Assembly (NCBI GenBank): GCA_900549495.1
Contig: UROL01000009.1
Coordinates: 1-20,499 of the forward strand
Length of the DNA stretch: 20,499 nucleotides
Reading direction: 5' to 3'
From: an uncultured Eubacteriales bacterium
GTDB lineage: Bacteria; Bacillota; Clostridia; Oscillospirales; Oscillospiraceae
How positions within the stretch are numbered: the stretch's first letter is position 1; every line of letters starts with the position of its first letter. The notes beneath the pieces were generated by a model. The model did not search any database, was not told where the DNA came from, and was given only the letters and a program-made list of their open reading frames with translations. Made by a program: the position numbers and the translations under genes. Shown here one piece after another: positions 8,001-15,090 of this stretch.

Positions 8001-9392
8001 ATGAAAAAGAATATCAACCGTATTGCGTTTTTCAATTTTCTCAGTGTGCTGCTGCTTCAGGGCATTTCTCTGATTTCCGCCCCACTGTTCAGCCGCTTGC
8101 TGGGGACGGCGGGGTATGGGGATTTGTCCTCGTTTAACGTCTGGGTGACTATGGTGATGACGGTGCTCTCCCTCCAATCCCATGTGACGGTGGTGAATGC
8201 CCGCCAGGACTTCCCAGAGCAGGAGCAGGCCGCTTATCAATCCTCGGTAATGTCCCTGTCCCTGCTGAGCTTTGCTCTGGGCAGCGGGCTGCTGCTGGCC
8301 CTGTCCGGGCCGATTTCCGCAGCGCTGAACATCAGCCGCCTGCTGCTGGCCCTGGTGCTGGTGGAGGCCTTCGGCCAATTCTGCGTCAATTTCCTCAGCA
8401 ATAAATTCACCTATGAATTTAAGGCCGATAGGAACATGCTGCTCAGTGTGCTGATTGCAGTGGCCAACCTGGGGGCCTCCCTGCTGCTGGTGCTGAATAT
8501 GCCCGCCCAGCAGCGATATTTTGGCCGAATCCTGGGCAATGTTCTGGTCTACGGTGTGGTGGGCCTGGCGGGGTGCCTGTGGATTCTCCACCGGGGCAAA
8601 AAGCGATACAGCCCCCGGTACTGGAAATTCTGCCTGGTTATCGGTGTGCCTCTGATTTTTCAGAATTTGGCCTACTCCGTGCTGGGCAGCAGCGATGTGC
8701 TGATGCTCAAGCAGATTGCAGGGGCCACCCAGTCCGGCATCTATAGCTACGCCTTTACCCTGGCCGGGGTGCTGTATACTTTGTACAACGCCCTGAACAC
8801 CAGCTGGGTTCCCTTCTTCTTTGATGACATGAAGCAGAACCGGCGGGAGGATGTGGTGCGCCGGGGGCGGAATTATTTGGAGCTGTACACCGTCCTGTCC
8901 ATGGGCTTTGTCCTTCTGGTGCGGGAGGTGTTCCGGGTGTATGCCGATGCCGATTTCTGGCCGGGAGTGGGGCTGATCCCCCTGTTTGTTGCCAATTATT
9001 TCGGCAATGTGCTGTGCACCTTCCCGGTGAACTATGAGATTTTGCACAAGAAAACCACGGTGGTAGCCGCCGCCACGGTGACGGCCGCCGTGGCCAATGT
9101 GGCGCTGAACTATTTCCTGATTCATATCCTGGGCATGGTGGGGGCGGCAGTGGCAACCCTGCTGGCCCGGATTCTCCAACTGGGAATCCACCTGTGGTAC
9201 ACCCATAGAATTCTGGGCAGGGGGGACTATCCCTTCGCTTTCCGGGACAATCTGCTGAGCAGTGCCGCCCTGGCCGGGGCCATTGGGCTGTTTTATCTCA
9301 CCCCCGATGCCTGGTATCTCCGCTGGCCCCTGGGCGCCGCCCTGGGCTTGTGGGAGCTGCGCCGCATCTGGAAACGCAGAAGCCTGCTGTAA
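8001..9392 (+). CDS. Wzx-type polysaccharide/lipid-linked oligosaccharide flippase
   Basis: A 463-residue, almost wholly hydrophobic protein with roughly 12-14 membrane-spanning helices, of the MOP superfamily (polysaccharide transporter branch). Family features include the N-terminal FFNFLSVLLLQGISLISAPLFSRLLGTAGYGDLSS-like beginning (first helix followed by RLLG..GYG), a central FQNLAYSVLGSSDVLML and SGIYSYAFTLAGVLY. Such proteins flip undecaprenyl-linked repeat units across the membrane. It starts 6 bases after the GT2 stop and completes a three-gene set of two transferases and a flippase. No Wzy polymerase or priming transferase is in the window, so the pathway must be completed elsewhere. 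The ribosome site before 8001 is weak, consistent with coupling. Confidence 0.88.
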   Translation: MKKNINRIAFFNFLSVLLLQGISLISAPLFSRLLGTAGYGDLSSFNVWVTMVMTVLSLQSHVTVVNARQDFPEQEQAAYQSSVMSLSLLSFALGSGLLLALSGPISAALNISRLLLALVLVEAFGQFCVNFLSNKFTYEFKADRNMLLSVLIAVANLGASLLLVLNMPAQQRYFGRILGNVLVYGVVGLAGCLWILHRGKKRYSPRYWKFCLVIGVPLIFQNLAYSVLGSSDVLMLKQIAGATQSGIYSYAFTLAGVLYTLYNALNTSWVPFFFDDMKQNRREDVVRRGRNYLELYTVLSMGFVLLVREVFRVYADADFWPGVGLIPLFVANYFGNVLCTFPVNYEILHKKTTVVAAATVTAAVANVALNYFLIHILGMVGAAVATLLARILQLGIHLWYTHRILGRGDYPFAFRDNLLSSAALAGAIGLFYLTPDAWYLRWPLGAALGLWELRRIWKRRSLL

Positions 9393-9436
9393 AGCACCGG
9401 CGGATACCGGATAGCCGCTCTTTTCCAGAAAAAGTA

Positions 9437-9465
9437 TTGACAAAAACCTACTCACCGGTTATAAT
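9437..9465 (+). promoter_or_regulatory. Consensus sigma-70-type promoter for tRNA-Leu
   Basis: TTGACA (9437-9442) and TATAAT (9460-9465), both perfect consensus, are 17 bases apart and end 12 bases before the tRNA. Confidence 0.93.
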
Positions 9466-9477
9466 ATTCTGGCAACT

Positions 9478-9560
9478 GCGAGAGTGTTGGAATGGTAGAC
9501 AAGCACGTTTGAGGTGCGTGTGGTTACGCCGTGGGGGTTCGAGTCCCCTCTCTCGCACCA
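9478..9560 (+). tRNA. tRNA-Leu (anticodon GAG)
   Basis: The acceptor arms GCGAGAG (9478-9484) and CTCTCGC (9550-9556) pair fully, followed by A and an encoded CCA (9558-9560). The D-arm region contains TGGTAGAC. The anticodon stem CACGT/GCGTG encloses the loop TTGAGGT, with GAG at 9511-9513, so it reads CUU/CUC. A long variable arm (about 9519-9533) marks a class II tRNA, as leucine tRNAs are. The T-loop GGTTCGAGTCC is standard. It is transcribed from its own promoter and ends in its own terminator. The 3' end is a common phage integration target. Confidence 0.96.
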
Positions 9561-9561
9561 T

Positions 9562-9617
9562 AACTGGACACCAGTTTTGATACAATGCGTATCGAAGTGG
9601 GTGTCCAGTTTCTTTTT
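9562..9617 (+). terminator. Long hairpin terminator of tRNA-Leu
   Basis: AACTGGACACC (9562-9572) and GGTGTCCAGTT (9600-9610) are perfect 11-base arms. Inside them TTTGATAC and GTATCGAA form a second helix with one G-U and a 5-base loop (AATGC), with a small mismatched bulge between the helices. TCTTTTT follows at 9611-9617. It begins 2 bases after the tRNA. Confidence 0.87.
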
Positions 9618-9683
9618 GCAAAAGCCCCTGTTTGCAGGACTTTCCCGATACTTTTTAGTACGGGCTTGTGGGCGAGTTCAGCT

Positions 9684-9800
9684 ATTGACGAATACATCGA
9701 AATCGACAGCAAACTGATGAACTGCTTCAAAGACACCAAACTGAAAAATGATGCGGTCACCGGCGAGGGCTTCCCGGTGCTGAAACCGGGCGGAAACTGA
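9684..9800 (+). pseudogene. Fragment resembling the C-terminus of a phage distal tail protein
   Basis: The frame reads DEYIEIDSKLMNCFKDTKL, then a short linker and FPVLKPGGN before a stop. From memory this matches the conserved end of siphophage tail components (Dit family), where a DYI.IDSE..DCY segment is followed by FP.LKPG.N.I.W. The usual final strand after Gly-x-Asn (Ile-x-Trp) is lost and there is no upstream tail gene: the frame runs back only through the tRNA terminator. It is therefore read as a relic, perhaps left by a prophage that used the adjacent tRNA-Leu. The family call rests on pattern memory over about 39 residues. Confidence 0.42.
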
Positions 9801-9892
9801 ATCGCTTGCACAGGAAATGTCCGAAGGCTTGAAACGATTCCGAGGTGGTGCTGTCTATAAAGATTTTTTGGGCTTTTCAGTAGAAAATTTCA

Positions 9893-9916
9893 CAAAGATA
9901 TTGTAAAATATCTTTG
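9893..9916. repeat. Perfect 10-bp inverted repeat with 4-base loop
   Basis: CAAAGATATT (9893-9902) and AATATCTTTG (9907-9916) are exact reverse complements around GTAA. There is no T-run after it, so it is not a typical terminator. It lies 39 bases upstream of the DUF3784 gene and could be an operator or an RNA hairpin. Confidence 0.6.
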
Positions 9917-9954
9917 GTTAAGAATGATAAATTGCGATTTACGGAGGTGGTCGT

Positions 9955-10176
9955 ATGATAGTCCTAAAGGGATTGGCCGTAGTGCTTGGACTGGCGTTCC
10001 TCCTGCTTGGATACTTCATTTATTTCAAGAAGAAATATAATCTTATCAACGGTTTTGAGGCAGACTTTAAGGATTGTCGGAAGAATGAAGAGTATGCAAA
10101 GAGAGTGGGGCTGGCAGAGTTTGTTGTAGGTATTGCTTTGCTGGTTGCAGGTATTGCGCTTATTCTGTTTGCCTGA
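9955..10176 (+). CDS. DUF3784 small membrane protein
   Basis: A 73-residue protein with two hydrophobic helices (about residues 4-22 and 53-73) flanking a charged middle. The middle reads FKKKYNLINGF, then about 12 residues, then YAKRVGLAEF, which is the DUF3784 pattern as I recall it. DUF3784 proteins are common, uncharacterised membrane proteins of Firmicutes and their mobile elements; the function is unknown. The ATG is 5 bases after GGAGGTGG (9942-9949). Composition is lower in GC than the backbone (26 of 60 bases in 10081-10140), as in the following small genes, which suggests acquisition as part of an islet. Confidence 0.8.
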   Translation: MIVLKGLAVVLGLAFLLLGYFIYFKKKYNLINGFEADFKDCRKNEEYAKRVGLAEFVVGIALLVAGIALILFA

Positions 10177-10261
10177 TAAACCCCGGTCCTTCGAGCCGAC
10201 ACGTTCTCTCTGGAAAGATAGGGGAAATGGATTCGAAAAACAGATAAAAGGAGGGCGTTTA

Positions 10262-10651
10262 GTGCAAAAATTCCATCTCAAGAAGAAATATCTTATCATT
10301 TATTTGTGCCTGGTTGTTTTTGATGCCTTTCTTATGCTGTGCCGTTGGCTGGAACATATTGTCCCGAATGTGCGCTTGTTGCCTGACTTTTTGCTTGACC
10401 ATATTACCAATTTTGCACTCTGTATGCTGCTCCTGCTGATTTTCGGAATTACAGCTCTGCCCTCTGGAGGAAAGCTAAAAAGCATTACGGCAGCGGCATT
10501 GGTAATGAGTGTATTGAACATTGTGTATGAGTGTTTTATTCCCATACTGAATACCCCTGATATTCTGGATGCAGTGTTCGGGGTTATCGGCATTGCCGTC
10601 GCATATGTTTTCCTGATACTGCTCAGGAAAAACGGACGGATTGTCAAATAG
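10262..10651 (+). CDS. Uncharacterised four-helix membrane protein
   Basis: A 129-residue hydrophobic protein with about four membrane helices (near residues 10-27, 43-65, 70-90 and 100-122) and basic ends. I do not recognise it firmly. The layout, with a conserved-looking YECFIPILNTPDILDAVFG before the last helix, is loosely like VanZ-type proteins, but the VanZ signature is not clear. A GTG start at 10262 was chosen because AAAGGAGGG (10247-10255) lies 6 bases upstream; the longer in-frame alternative from 10133 would run through the end of the DUF3784 gene. It sits 85 bases after that gene and shares its lower GC. Confidence 0.65.
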   Translation: MQKFHLKKKYLIIYLCLVVFDAFLMLCRWLEHIVPNVRLLPDFLLDHITNFALCMLLLLIFGITALPSGGKLKSITAAALVMSVLNIVYECFIPILNTPDILDAVFGVIGIAVAYVFLILLRKNGRIVK

Positions 10652-10708
10652 AGTACCTGATATCTTGAAAATCGTAAACCCACCAACCCTTATTTCCGGA
10701 GGTGCATT

Positions 10709-10915
10709 ATGAATCATAAAACAAATCAAGCAAAACAGGGCGGGCTTGGTATAGTATCCGTTCTGACGATTATTTTTATTGTGTTGAAGCTGTTGGGAGT
10801 TATCCAGTGGAGCTGGATATGGGTGCTTTCGCCCATATGGATTTCCGCAGTGACTGCTGTCGCCATGTTTTCTATTATCCTGATTGGCGGAAGGATTAAA
10901 AAGGGAAGATGGTAA
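10709..10915 (+). CDS. Small membrane protein, 'transmembrane Fragile-X-F' type
   Basis: A 68-residue protein with two predicted membrane helices (about 14-30 and 35-60), rich in Trp and Ile, and a basic C-terminus. The segment FIVLKLLGVIQWSWIWVLSPIWI matches, from memory, small proteins annotated as transmembrane Fragile-X-F, which occur in phages and mobile islets as well as chromosomes. No function is known. The ATG lies 6 bases after CCGGAGGTG (10695-10702), a good ribosome site. It follows the preceding membrane-protein gene after 57 bases. Confidence 0.7.
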   Translation: MNHKTNQAKQGGLGIVSVLTIIFIVLKLLGVIQWSWIWVLSPIWISAVTAVAMFSIILIGGRIKKGRW

Positions 10916-10925
10916 TCTTGGCGTA

Positions 10926-11072
10926 ATGTACTTCAGCGGAGCAACGCAGCTCCGGCCATTATCCGAACTTATGCTCAATCATATCGGGGGCTGGCTGTTA
11001 TACAGCGTACCGCCCGCTTTGGTTTGCACCGTCTTGGAAATCATCTTATGGTATAGGAGGAAAAACCCATGA
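10926..11072 (+). CDS. Possible 48-residue membrane peptide overlapping the GH43 start
   Basis: The frame encodes 48 residues with one hydrophobic helix (WLLYSVPPALVCTVLEIILWY) and a basic end (RRKNP). The stop overlaps the GH43 start by 4 bases (ATGA), which favours a real coupled frame. Against this, there is no good ribosome site before the ATG at 10926, and a 6-bp hairpin (10937-10954) lies in its start region. The frame is open further upstream to 10884 through the end of the preceding gene. It may be a genuine small gene or the 3' end of a deleted one. I do not recognise it. Confidence 0.35.
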   Translation: MYFSGATQLRPLSELMLNHIGGWLLYSVPPALVCTVLEIILWYRRKNP

Positions 11073-12364
11073 ATACAAAGGGACGAAATCCGCTGCTGCC
11101 GCCGGATGTTTATATTCCAGATGGCGAGGCCCATGTATTTGGCCAGAGATTGTATGTCTATGGCAGCCGGGACGTGCACCCGGATACCTGGTGCAGCGCA
11201 GAGTACTGCGTTGCCTCTACAGAGGATATGCAGAACTGGAAGGTCAGCGCAAAGAGCTTCGACAGCCGGGATATCCCCTGGGCGGATGGCAGCGGGCGGA
11301 AGGACTATCCCGTAGTGGACTTCGACACCCGCAATCCCACTGCATTTTTCGCCACCTCCCCCCTGTGCAGTCAGCCAAGAGCAGGGGACAATGCCTCTGC
11401 ACTGCTGACCACTGCCGACACCTGCGCCCAGGAGCCGGGCGGGGCGCTGCCCTTTCTCTATGCGCCGGATTGTATGGAAAAGGACGGAACCTACTATCTG
11501 TACTTCTGCATGTCAGACGGCACCGAGGGCGTAGCCCGGTCGGACAACCCGGAGGGCCCCTTCCGGGCAGCTGTGCAGCTGCCCTGCGCCGGGATTGACC
11601 CGGCGGTTTTCACGGACACGGACGGCAGAAGCTATTATTACTGGGGGCAGTTTCGTTCCAGCGGCGTGGAGCTGAATGATGATATGGTCAGCTTCGATGC
11701 AACAAAGGCGGTGCATCACCTTTTGACGGAGGAGGCACACGGCTTCCACGAGGGAAGCTCCCTGCGGAAACGAAACGGCATCTATTACTATGTCTATCCC
11801 TGCATTTACCGGAACAAAAGGCCCACATGCCTTGCCTATGCCACGTCGGATGCCCCCCTGGGGCCCTTTACCTACCGAGGCATTATTATAGACAATGCCC
11901 TGTGCGACCCGGACTCGTGGAATATCCATGGCAGCATCCAGTGCTTCCGGGGGCAGTGGTATGTTTTTTACCACCGCAGCACCCGAAACACCCAGTATAA
12001 CCGCCGGATGTGTGCGGAAAAAATCACCTTCCGGGAGGACGGCACCATTGAAGAGGTGAAGATGACCTCCTCCGGCCTGGGAGAGCCCTTTGCCCTGGGG
12101 GAGGAAATCCAGGGCTGGCGGGCCTGTGAGGTCACCGGCGGCGCCTACATCGATGGGGAAACCCTGGTCATGCCGGAGGGCAGCAGCGCTCTGTTCCGCT
12201 ATGTGGGCTGGACGGATCTGCCGGGCCAATTCACCTGGGAAGCCGACGGCGAGGGCTGGCTGGAGCCCAGCCTGGAAGAATCAGACAAAACCCGCTCCGC
12301 CCTCCGCATCACTGCCCACGGAGCCCTTCGGCTCCACAAAATCCTCTGCGAAGCGGATGGCTGA
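11069..12364 (+). CDS. Glycoside hydrolase family 43 protein
   Basis: A five-bladed beta-propeller glycosidase, of a family acting mainly on alpha-L-arabinofuranosides, beta-D-xylosides and related plant polysaccharides. The 431-residue product has the three GH43 acidic residues in the expected order: Asp18 in YIPDGEAHVFG (general base), Asp177 in GIDPAVFTD (pKa modulator) and Glu228 in GFHEGSS (general acid). The propeller covers about residues 5-320, and about 110 residues of C-terminal beta structure follow. No signal peptide is visible, so it should act in the cytosol on imported oligosaccharides. AGGAGG at 11055-11060 lies 8 bases before the ATG. GC content returns to backbone level. The exact substrate cannot be read from sequence, and no transporter or regulator is adjacent. 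Confidence 0.9.
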   Translation: MNTKGRNPLLPPDVYIPDGEAHVFGQRLYVYGSRDVHPDTWCSAEYCVASTEDMQNWKVSAKSFDSRDIPWADGSGRKDYPVVDFDTRNPTAFFATSPLCSQPRAGDNASALLTTADTCAQEPGGALPFLYAPDCMEKDGTYYLYFCMSDGTEGVARSDNPEGPFRAAVQLPCAGIDPAVFTDTDGRSYYYWGQFRSSGVELNDDMVSFDATKAVHHLLTEEAHGFHEGSSLRKRNGIYYYVYPCIYRNKRPTCLAYATSDAPLGPFTYRGIIIDNALCDPDSWNIHGSIQCFRGQWYVFYHRSTRNTQYNRRMCAEKITFREDGTIEEVKMTSSGLGEPFALGEEIQGWRACEVTGGAYIDGETLVMPEGSSALFRYVGWTDLPGQFTWEADGEGWLEPSLEESDKTRSALRITAHGALRLHKILCEADG

Positions 12365-12422
12365 TTGACCCTGAAAAGTACCCCGCTGGAATAAACGGAA
12401 TTTCTGCATTGACCATGGATAC

Positions 12423-12474
12423 AAAAAGCTGGAATTACTGCGAGAACCTGCTGCAATTCCGGCTTTTTCTTTTT
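12423..12474 (+). terminator. Rho-independent terminator after the GH43 gene
   Basis: AAAAAGCTGGAATT (12423-12436) and AATTCCGGCTTTTT (12455-12468) pair over 14 positions with one G-U; the loop is 18 bases. The T-rich run TTTTTCTTTTT (12464-12474) follows. It separates GH43 from the cas operon. Confidence 0.85.
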
Positions 12475-12529
12475 GAGAGCGTAATTGTGGGATTTGCTTA
12501 TATAAAGACGAATTTATGGAAATTATTTG

Positions 12530-12558
12530 TTGAAATGATACATGATGTGTGATATAAT
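12530..12558 (+). promoter_or_regulatory. Promoter of the type I-C cas operon
   Basis: TTGAAA (12530-12535) and TATAAT (12553-12558) are 17 bases apart, and the -10 is extended by TGA (12550-12552). This is close to ideal for the housekeeping sigma factor, implying considerable basal expression unless repressed. Transcription would start near 12565. Confidence 0.85.
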
Positions 12559-12682
12559 GAGTATACATATTGTAGAAAAATGTTGAGCACCAACTCCTAA
12601 AGCAGGAAGAGTGTTGCGATAGATTGCCGAGCATGGTGCAGAATGATGGATGCGATATGGGGCAGTAAGGGGTGTTCAGGAC
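12559..12682 (+). promoter_or_regulatory. Leader of the cas operon mRNA (about 118 bases)
   Basis: Untranslated stretch between the promoter and the cas3 start. It contains the cas3 ribosome site AAGGGGTG (12667-12674), 8 bases before the ATG at 12683. I see no riboswitch, convincing hairpin or CRISPR-like repeat in it. In-frame alternative start codons upstream (12650) lack good ribosome sites. Confidence 0.55.
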
Positions 12683-15088
12683 ATGGTGTATCTTGCACAT
12701 ATTACGGAAAACGGAGAGGAGCAGTCTGTCAAAGACCATTGCCGTAATGCTGCTAAATATGCGGCTAAAGCGTTAAAGTCAATTGGGTTGGAACAGTCGG
12801 CGTACCTTGCGGCGCTTCTTCATGATGCCGGAAAAATGAAGGCTGAATTTCAAGACTACCTTAAAAAGACTTTTGAGAACGGAGAGCAAGCAAAACGTGG
12901 AAGTGTTAACCATATTTTTGCGGGGGTACGTTTCACTTTAGAGCGGTGGCATGATTCCATTGAAGTTGGCCACCTGGAAACAGCAGAGCTGTTGGCGTTT
13001 GCAGTCGGTGCCCATCATGGCCTATTTGACTGTATCGATGAACATCGTTCCAGTGGCTTCCAGCACCGCCTAACCAAGGATGGAATCCACTACGAAGAAT
13101 CCATCCAAAACTTTCTAAAAGAATGCACATCATCGGGGGAACTGGATAATTTGTTTAGAAAAGCCGTTGCGGAAACAGTCACGGCAATGGAAAAAACAGT
13201 GAACTTATCCAAACAGGAAAGTGACGAAACCGCTGACCAGGAGACGGATTTTTACGTAGGTCTCCTTGCAAGAGCACTGCTTTCTGCTGTCATTGAAGGT
13301 GATCGAAGAGATACTGCTGAATTCATGAATGATGCCACTTTCCCGGAATGGCCAGAGGATATGCGCCCAATCTGGACAAGGGGACTGGAGCACATGGTTG
13401 CAAAGTTGGGTGGACTGAAAGGGAAAAGGGATATCGATTGTGCAAGGCGGAGTATTTCCGACATTTGTGCCGCAGCAGCCCAAAAATCCGGCGGTGTTTA
13501 CCGGCTGGATGTCCCGACCGGCGGTGGAAAAACGCTGTCCAGTCTGCGCTACGCATTGACACATGCAAAAAAATGGAATAAATCCCGCATTATTTTTACT
13601 GCACCGCTGCTATCTATTTTAGACCAAAATGCAGAAGTCATTCGGGACTTTGTTGGAGATGACAGCCTGATTTTGGAGCATCATTCCAATATGACAGAGC
13701 CGCAGGAAACCCCGGAACGGCTGAACGAGATGGAGCTTTTGACAGAAAATTGGGAATCACCCATCATCATTACAACATTAGTTCAACTACTGAACACCTG
13801 CTTTTCTGGAAAAACGACTGCAATTCGCCGATTTCATGCGCTGTGTAATAGTGTTATCGTCATTGATGAAGTGCAGACTGTTCCCAATAAGATGTTGACG
13901 CTTTTCAACCTCACGGTCAATTTCCTATCAGAAATCTGTGGCGCAACGATAGTCCTGTGCTCTGCCACACAGCCCTGCCTGGAAAGTACCTGTCATCCGC
14001 TGCTGCAATCTCCCCCTGACCTTGTGCCGTTTGGGAAAGAGCTTTGGAATATTTTTAGACGAACTGAGATACAAAACGCCGGACAGGCTCGTTTGGAAGA
14101 AATACCGAATGCTATCGAAAAAATTCTTACAGACTGTGAGAGTTTGCTAGTGGTTTGCAACACAAAAAGTGAGGCATCTTACCTGTTTGAGCGACTGAAC
14201 GGCTCGGATTATCGCTGTTTCCATCTGTCCGCTGCCATGTGCATTGAACACCGCAGGTACGTACTGCATGAATTGCAAGATGCACTGAATGCAGCTCAAG
14301 GCGGCGGAAGAAAAGTTCTCTGCATTTCCACGCAGTTGATTGAAGCTGGGGTGGATATCTCGTTTCAACAGGTAGTGCGCTTTGCTGCGGGAATGGACAG
14401 CGTTATTCAGTCTGCTGGCCGCTGCAATCGTCATGCTGAACAGGCAATTTGCGCCCCTGTTCGCATCATTCAGTGCTTGGATGAAAAATTGCGTTGCCTG
14501 ACAGATATTGAACGTGCCAAAAAGGCAACAATCTCCCTTTTGAACCAATTTGACCATCAGCCGGAAGCATTTCAAAGGGATCTATCTTCTCGGGAGGCAA
14601 TCAATTACTATTACCACAGTTTGTATATGGGAATGAATAAGGATTTCCAAGATAATCCAGTTCCGGAACACGGCTCGTTGTACCAACTCCTATCCGACAA
14701 TTCCCAATATGCGGATGCCAATGCGGAAGGCGCTGGCTGCTTTTTCATGCGCCAAGCATTTCGACTGGCAGGCAGACTCTTTCAGGTGTTTGACGAGGAT
14801 ACAAAAAGCATTCTGGTTCCATATCAAAAAGGACGTGAGATACGAGAATCGTTGCTTGCTGCTGCCCAGGGCTACGGTGAAAAGAACTGGGATGCTATTC
14901 GCAGATGTATTCGGGATGCCGGTGGATACTCTGTTTCTGTCTATCAGTACCAATGGGATGAACTACAAAGGCTGGGGGCTGTTTCCTCTTTGTTTGGTGA
15001 TAGTATCCACATCCTTTATGATGGATTTTATGACGACGATACCGGCTTATTCACTAAGAACGCCGTAACTTCTTTTTTGGGGGTGTAA
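12683..15088 (+). CDS. cas3: CRISPR-associated nuclease-helicase Cas3, type I-C
   Basis: Effector nuclease recruited by Cascade/I-C to R-loops, where it nicks, unwinds and degrades target DNA. The 801-residue product has an N-terminal HD nuclease domain with His19, His47-Asp48 (LLHDAGK), His77 and His111-His112 as metal ligands. The SF2 helicase follows with Walker A PTGGGKT (Lys283), Walker B DEVQ (395-398), motif III SAT (427-429), motif V STQLIEAGVDIS and motif VI QSAGRCNR (576-583). All are intact, so it should be active. The start at 12683 was chosen for its ribosome site and because the I-C family begins with YxAH-type residues; an ATG at 12650 would add 11 residues. It is first in the operon, and cas5 begins 2 bases after its stop. 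Confidence 0.96.
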   Translation: MVYLAHITENGEEQSVKDHCRNAAKYAAKALKSIGLEQSAYLAALLHDAGKMKAEFQDYLKKTFENGEQAKRGSVNHIFAGVRFTLERWHDSIEVGHLETAELLAFAVGAHHGLFDCIDEHRSSGFQHRLTKDGIHYEESIQNFLKECTSSGELDNLFRKAVAETVTAMEKTVNLSKQESDETADQETDFYVGLLARALLSAVIEGDRRDTAEFMNDATFPEWPEDMRPIWTRGLEHMVAKLGGLKGKRDIDCARRSISDICAAAAQKSGGVYRLDVPTGGGKTLSSLRYALTHAKKWNKSRIIFTAPLLSILDQNAEVIRDFVGDDSLILEHHSNMTEPQETPERLNEMELLTENWESPIIITTLVQLLNTCFSGKTTAIRRFHALCNSVIVIDEVQTVPNKMLTLFNLTVNFLSEICGATIVLCSATQPCLESTCHPLLQSPPDLVPFGKELWNIFRRTEIQNAGQARLEEIPNAIEKILTDCESLLVVCNTKSEASYLFERLNGSDYRCFHLSAAMCIEHRRYVLHELQDALNAAQGGGRKVLCISTQLIEAGVDISFQQVVRFAAGMDSVIQSAGRCNRHAEQAICAPVRIIQCLDEKLRCLTDIERAKKATISLLNQFDHQPEAFQRDLSSREAINYYYHSLYMGMNKDFQDNPVPEHGSLYQLLSDNSQYADANAEGAGCFFMRQAFRLAGRLFQVFDEDTKSILVPYQKGREIRESLLAAAQGYGEKNWDAIRRCIRDAGGYSVSVYQYQWDELQRLGAVSSLFGDSIHILYDGFYDDDTGLFTKNAVTSFLGV

Positions 15089-15090
15089 TT

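Larger units (their letters stand above)
9618..9954. other. Intergenic stretch with decayed phage-like sequence
   Basis: This 337-base stretch holds no intact gene that I can support. It includes the phage-tail-like fragment ending at 9800 and the inverted repeat at 9893-9916. It also has a short open frame (9817-9906, 29 residues, MSEGLKRFRGG...) in another frame whose ATG has AGGAA directly against it without the normal spacing; I do not recognise it, and it may be another gene remnant. A TAAAAT (9904-9909) lies within the inverted repeat and could be a -10, but no good -35 is 16-18 bases upstream. GGAGGTGG at 9942-9949 is the ribosome site of the next gene. Confidence 0.5.

Noticed and set aside
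9396..9436. Possible terminator after the flippase gene (GCGG...CCGC then TCTTTT)
   Set aside because: The stem is only about 4 bp and alternative pairings compete; too weak to call.
7110..9455. 781-residue minus-strand open frame
   Set aside because: It is an antisense shadow of the GT2 and flippase genes: rich in Gln, His, Pro and Gly, with no recognisable domain, while the + strand carries clear families.
9524..9811. 95-residue minus-strand open frame overlapping tRNA-Leu
   Set aside because: It runs antisense through the tRNA and its terminator, giving a typical spurious translation (ending YGAREGTRTPTA); no ribosome site or family match.
10937..10954. CGGAGC/GCTCCG hairpin as a terminator before GH43
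   Set aside because: A 6-bp stem with no T-run after it; it lies inside a possible small frame and is more likely incidental.
12587..12639. GCACCA...TGGTGC pairing in the cas leader as a riboswitch or attenuator
   Set aside because: Six bases of pairing around a 41-base loop is expected by chance; no known riboswitch motif is visible.
12475..12682. CRISPR repeats upstream of cas3
   Set aside because: I looked for repeated 25-40-base units in this gap and found none; it holds only the promoter and leader.
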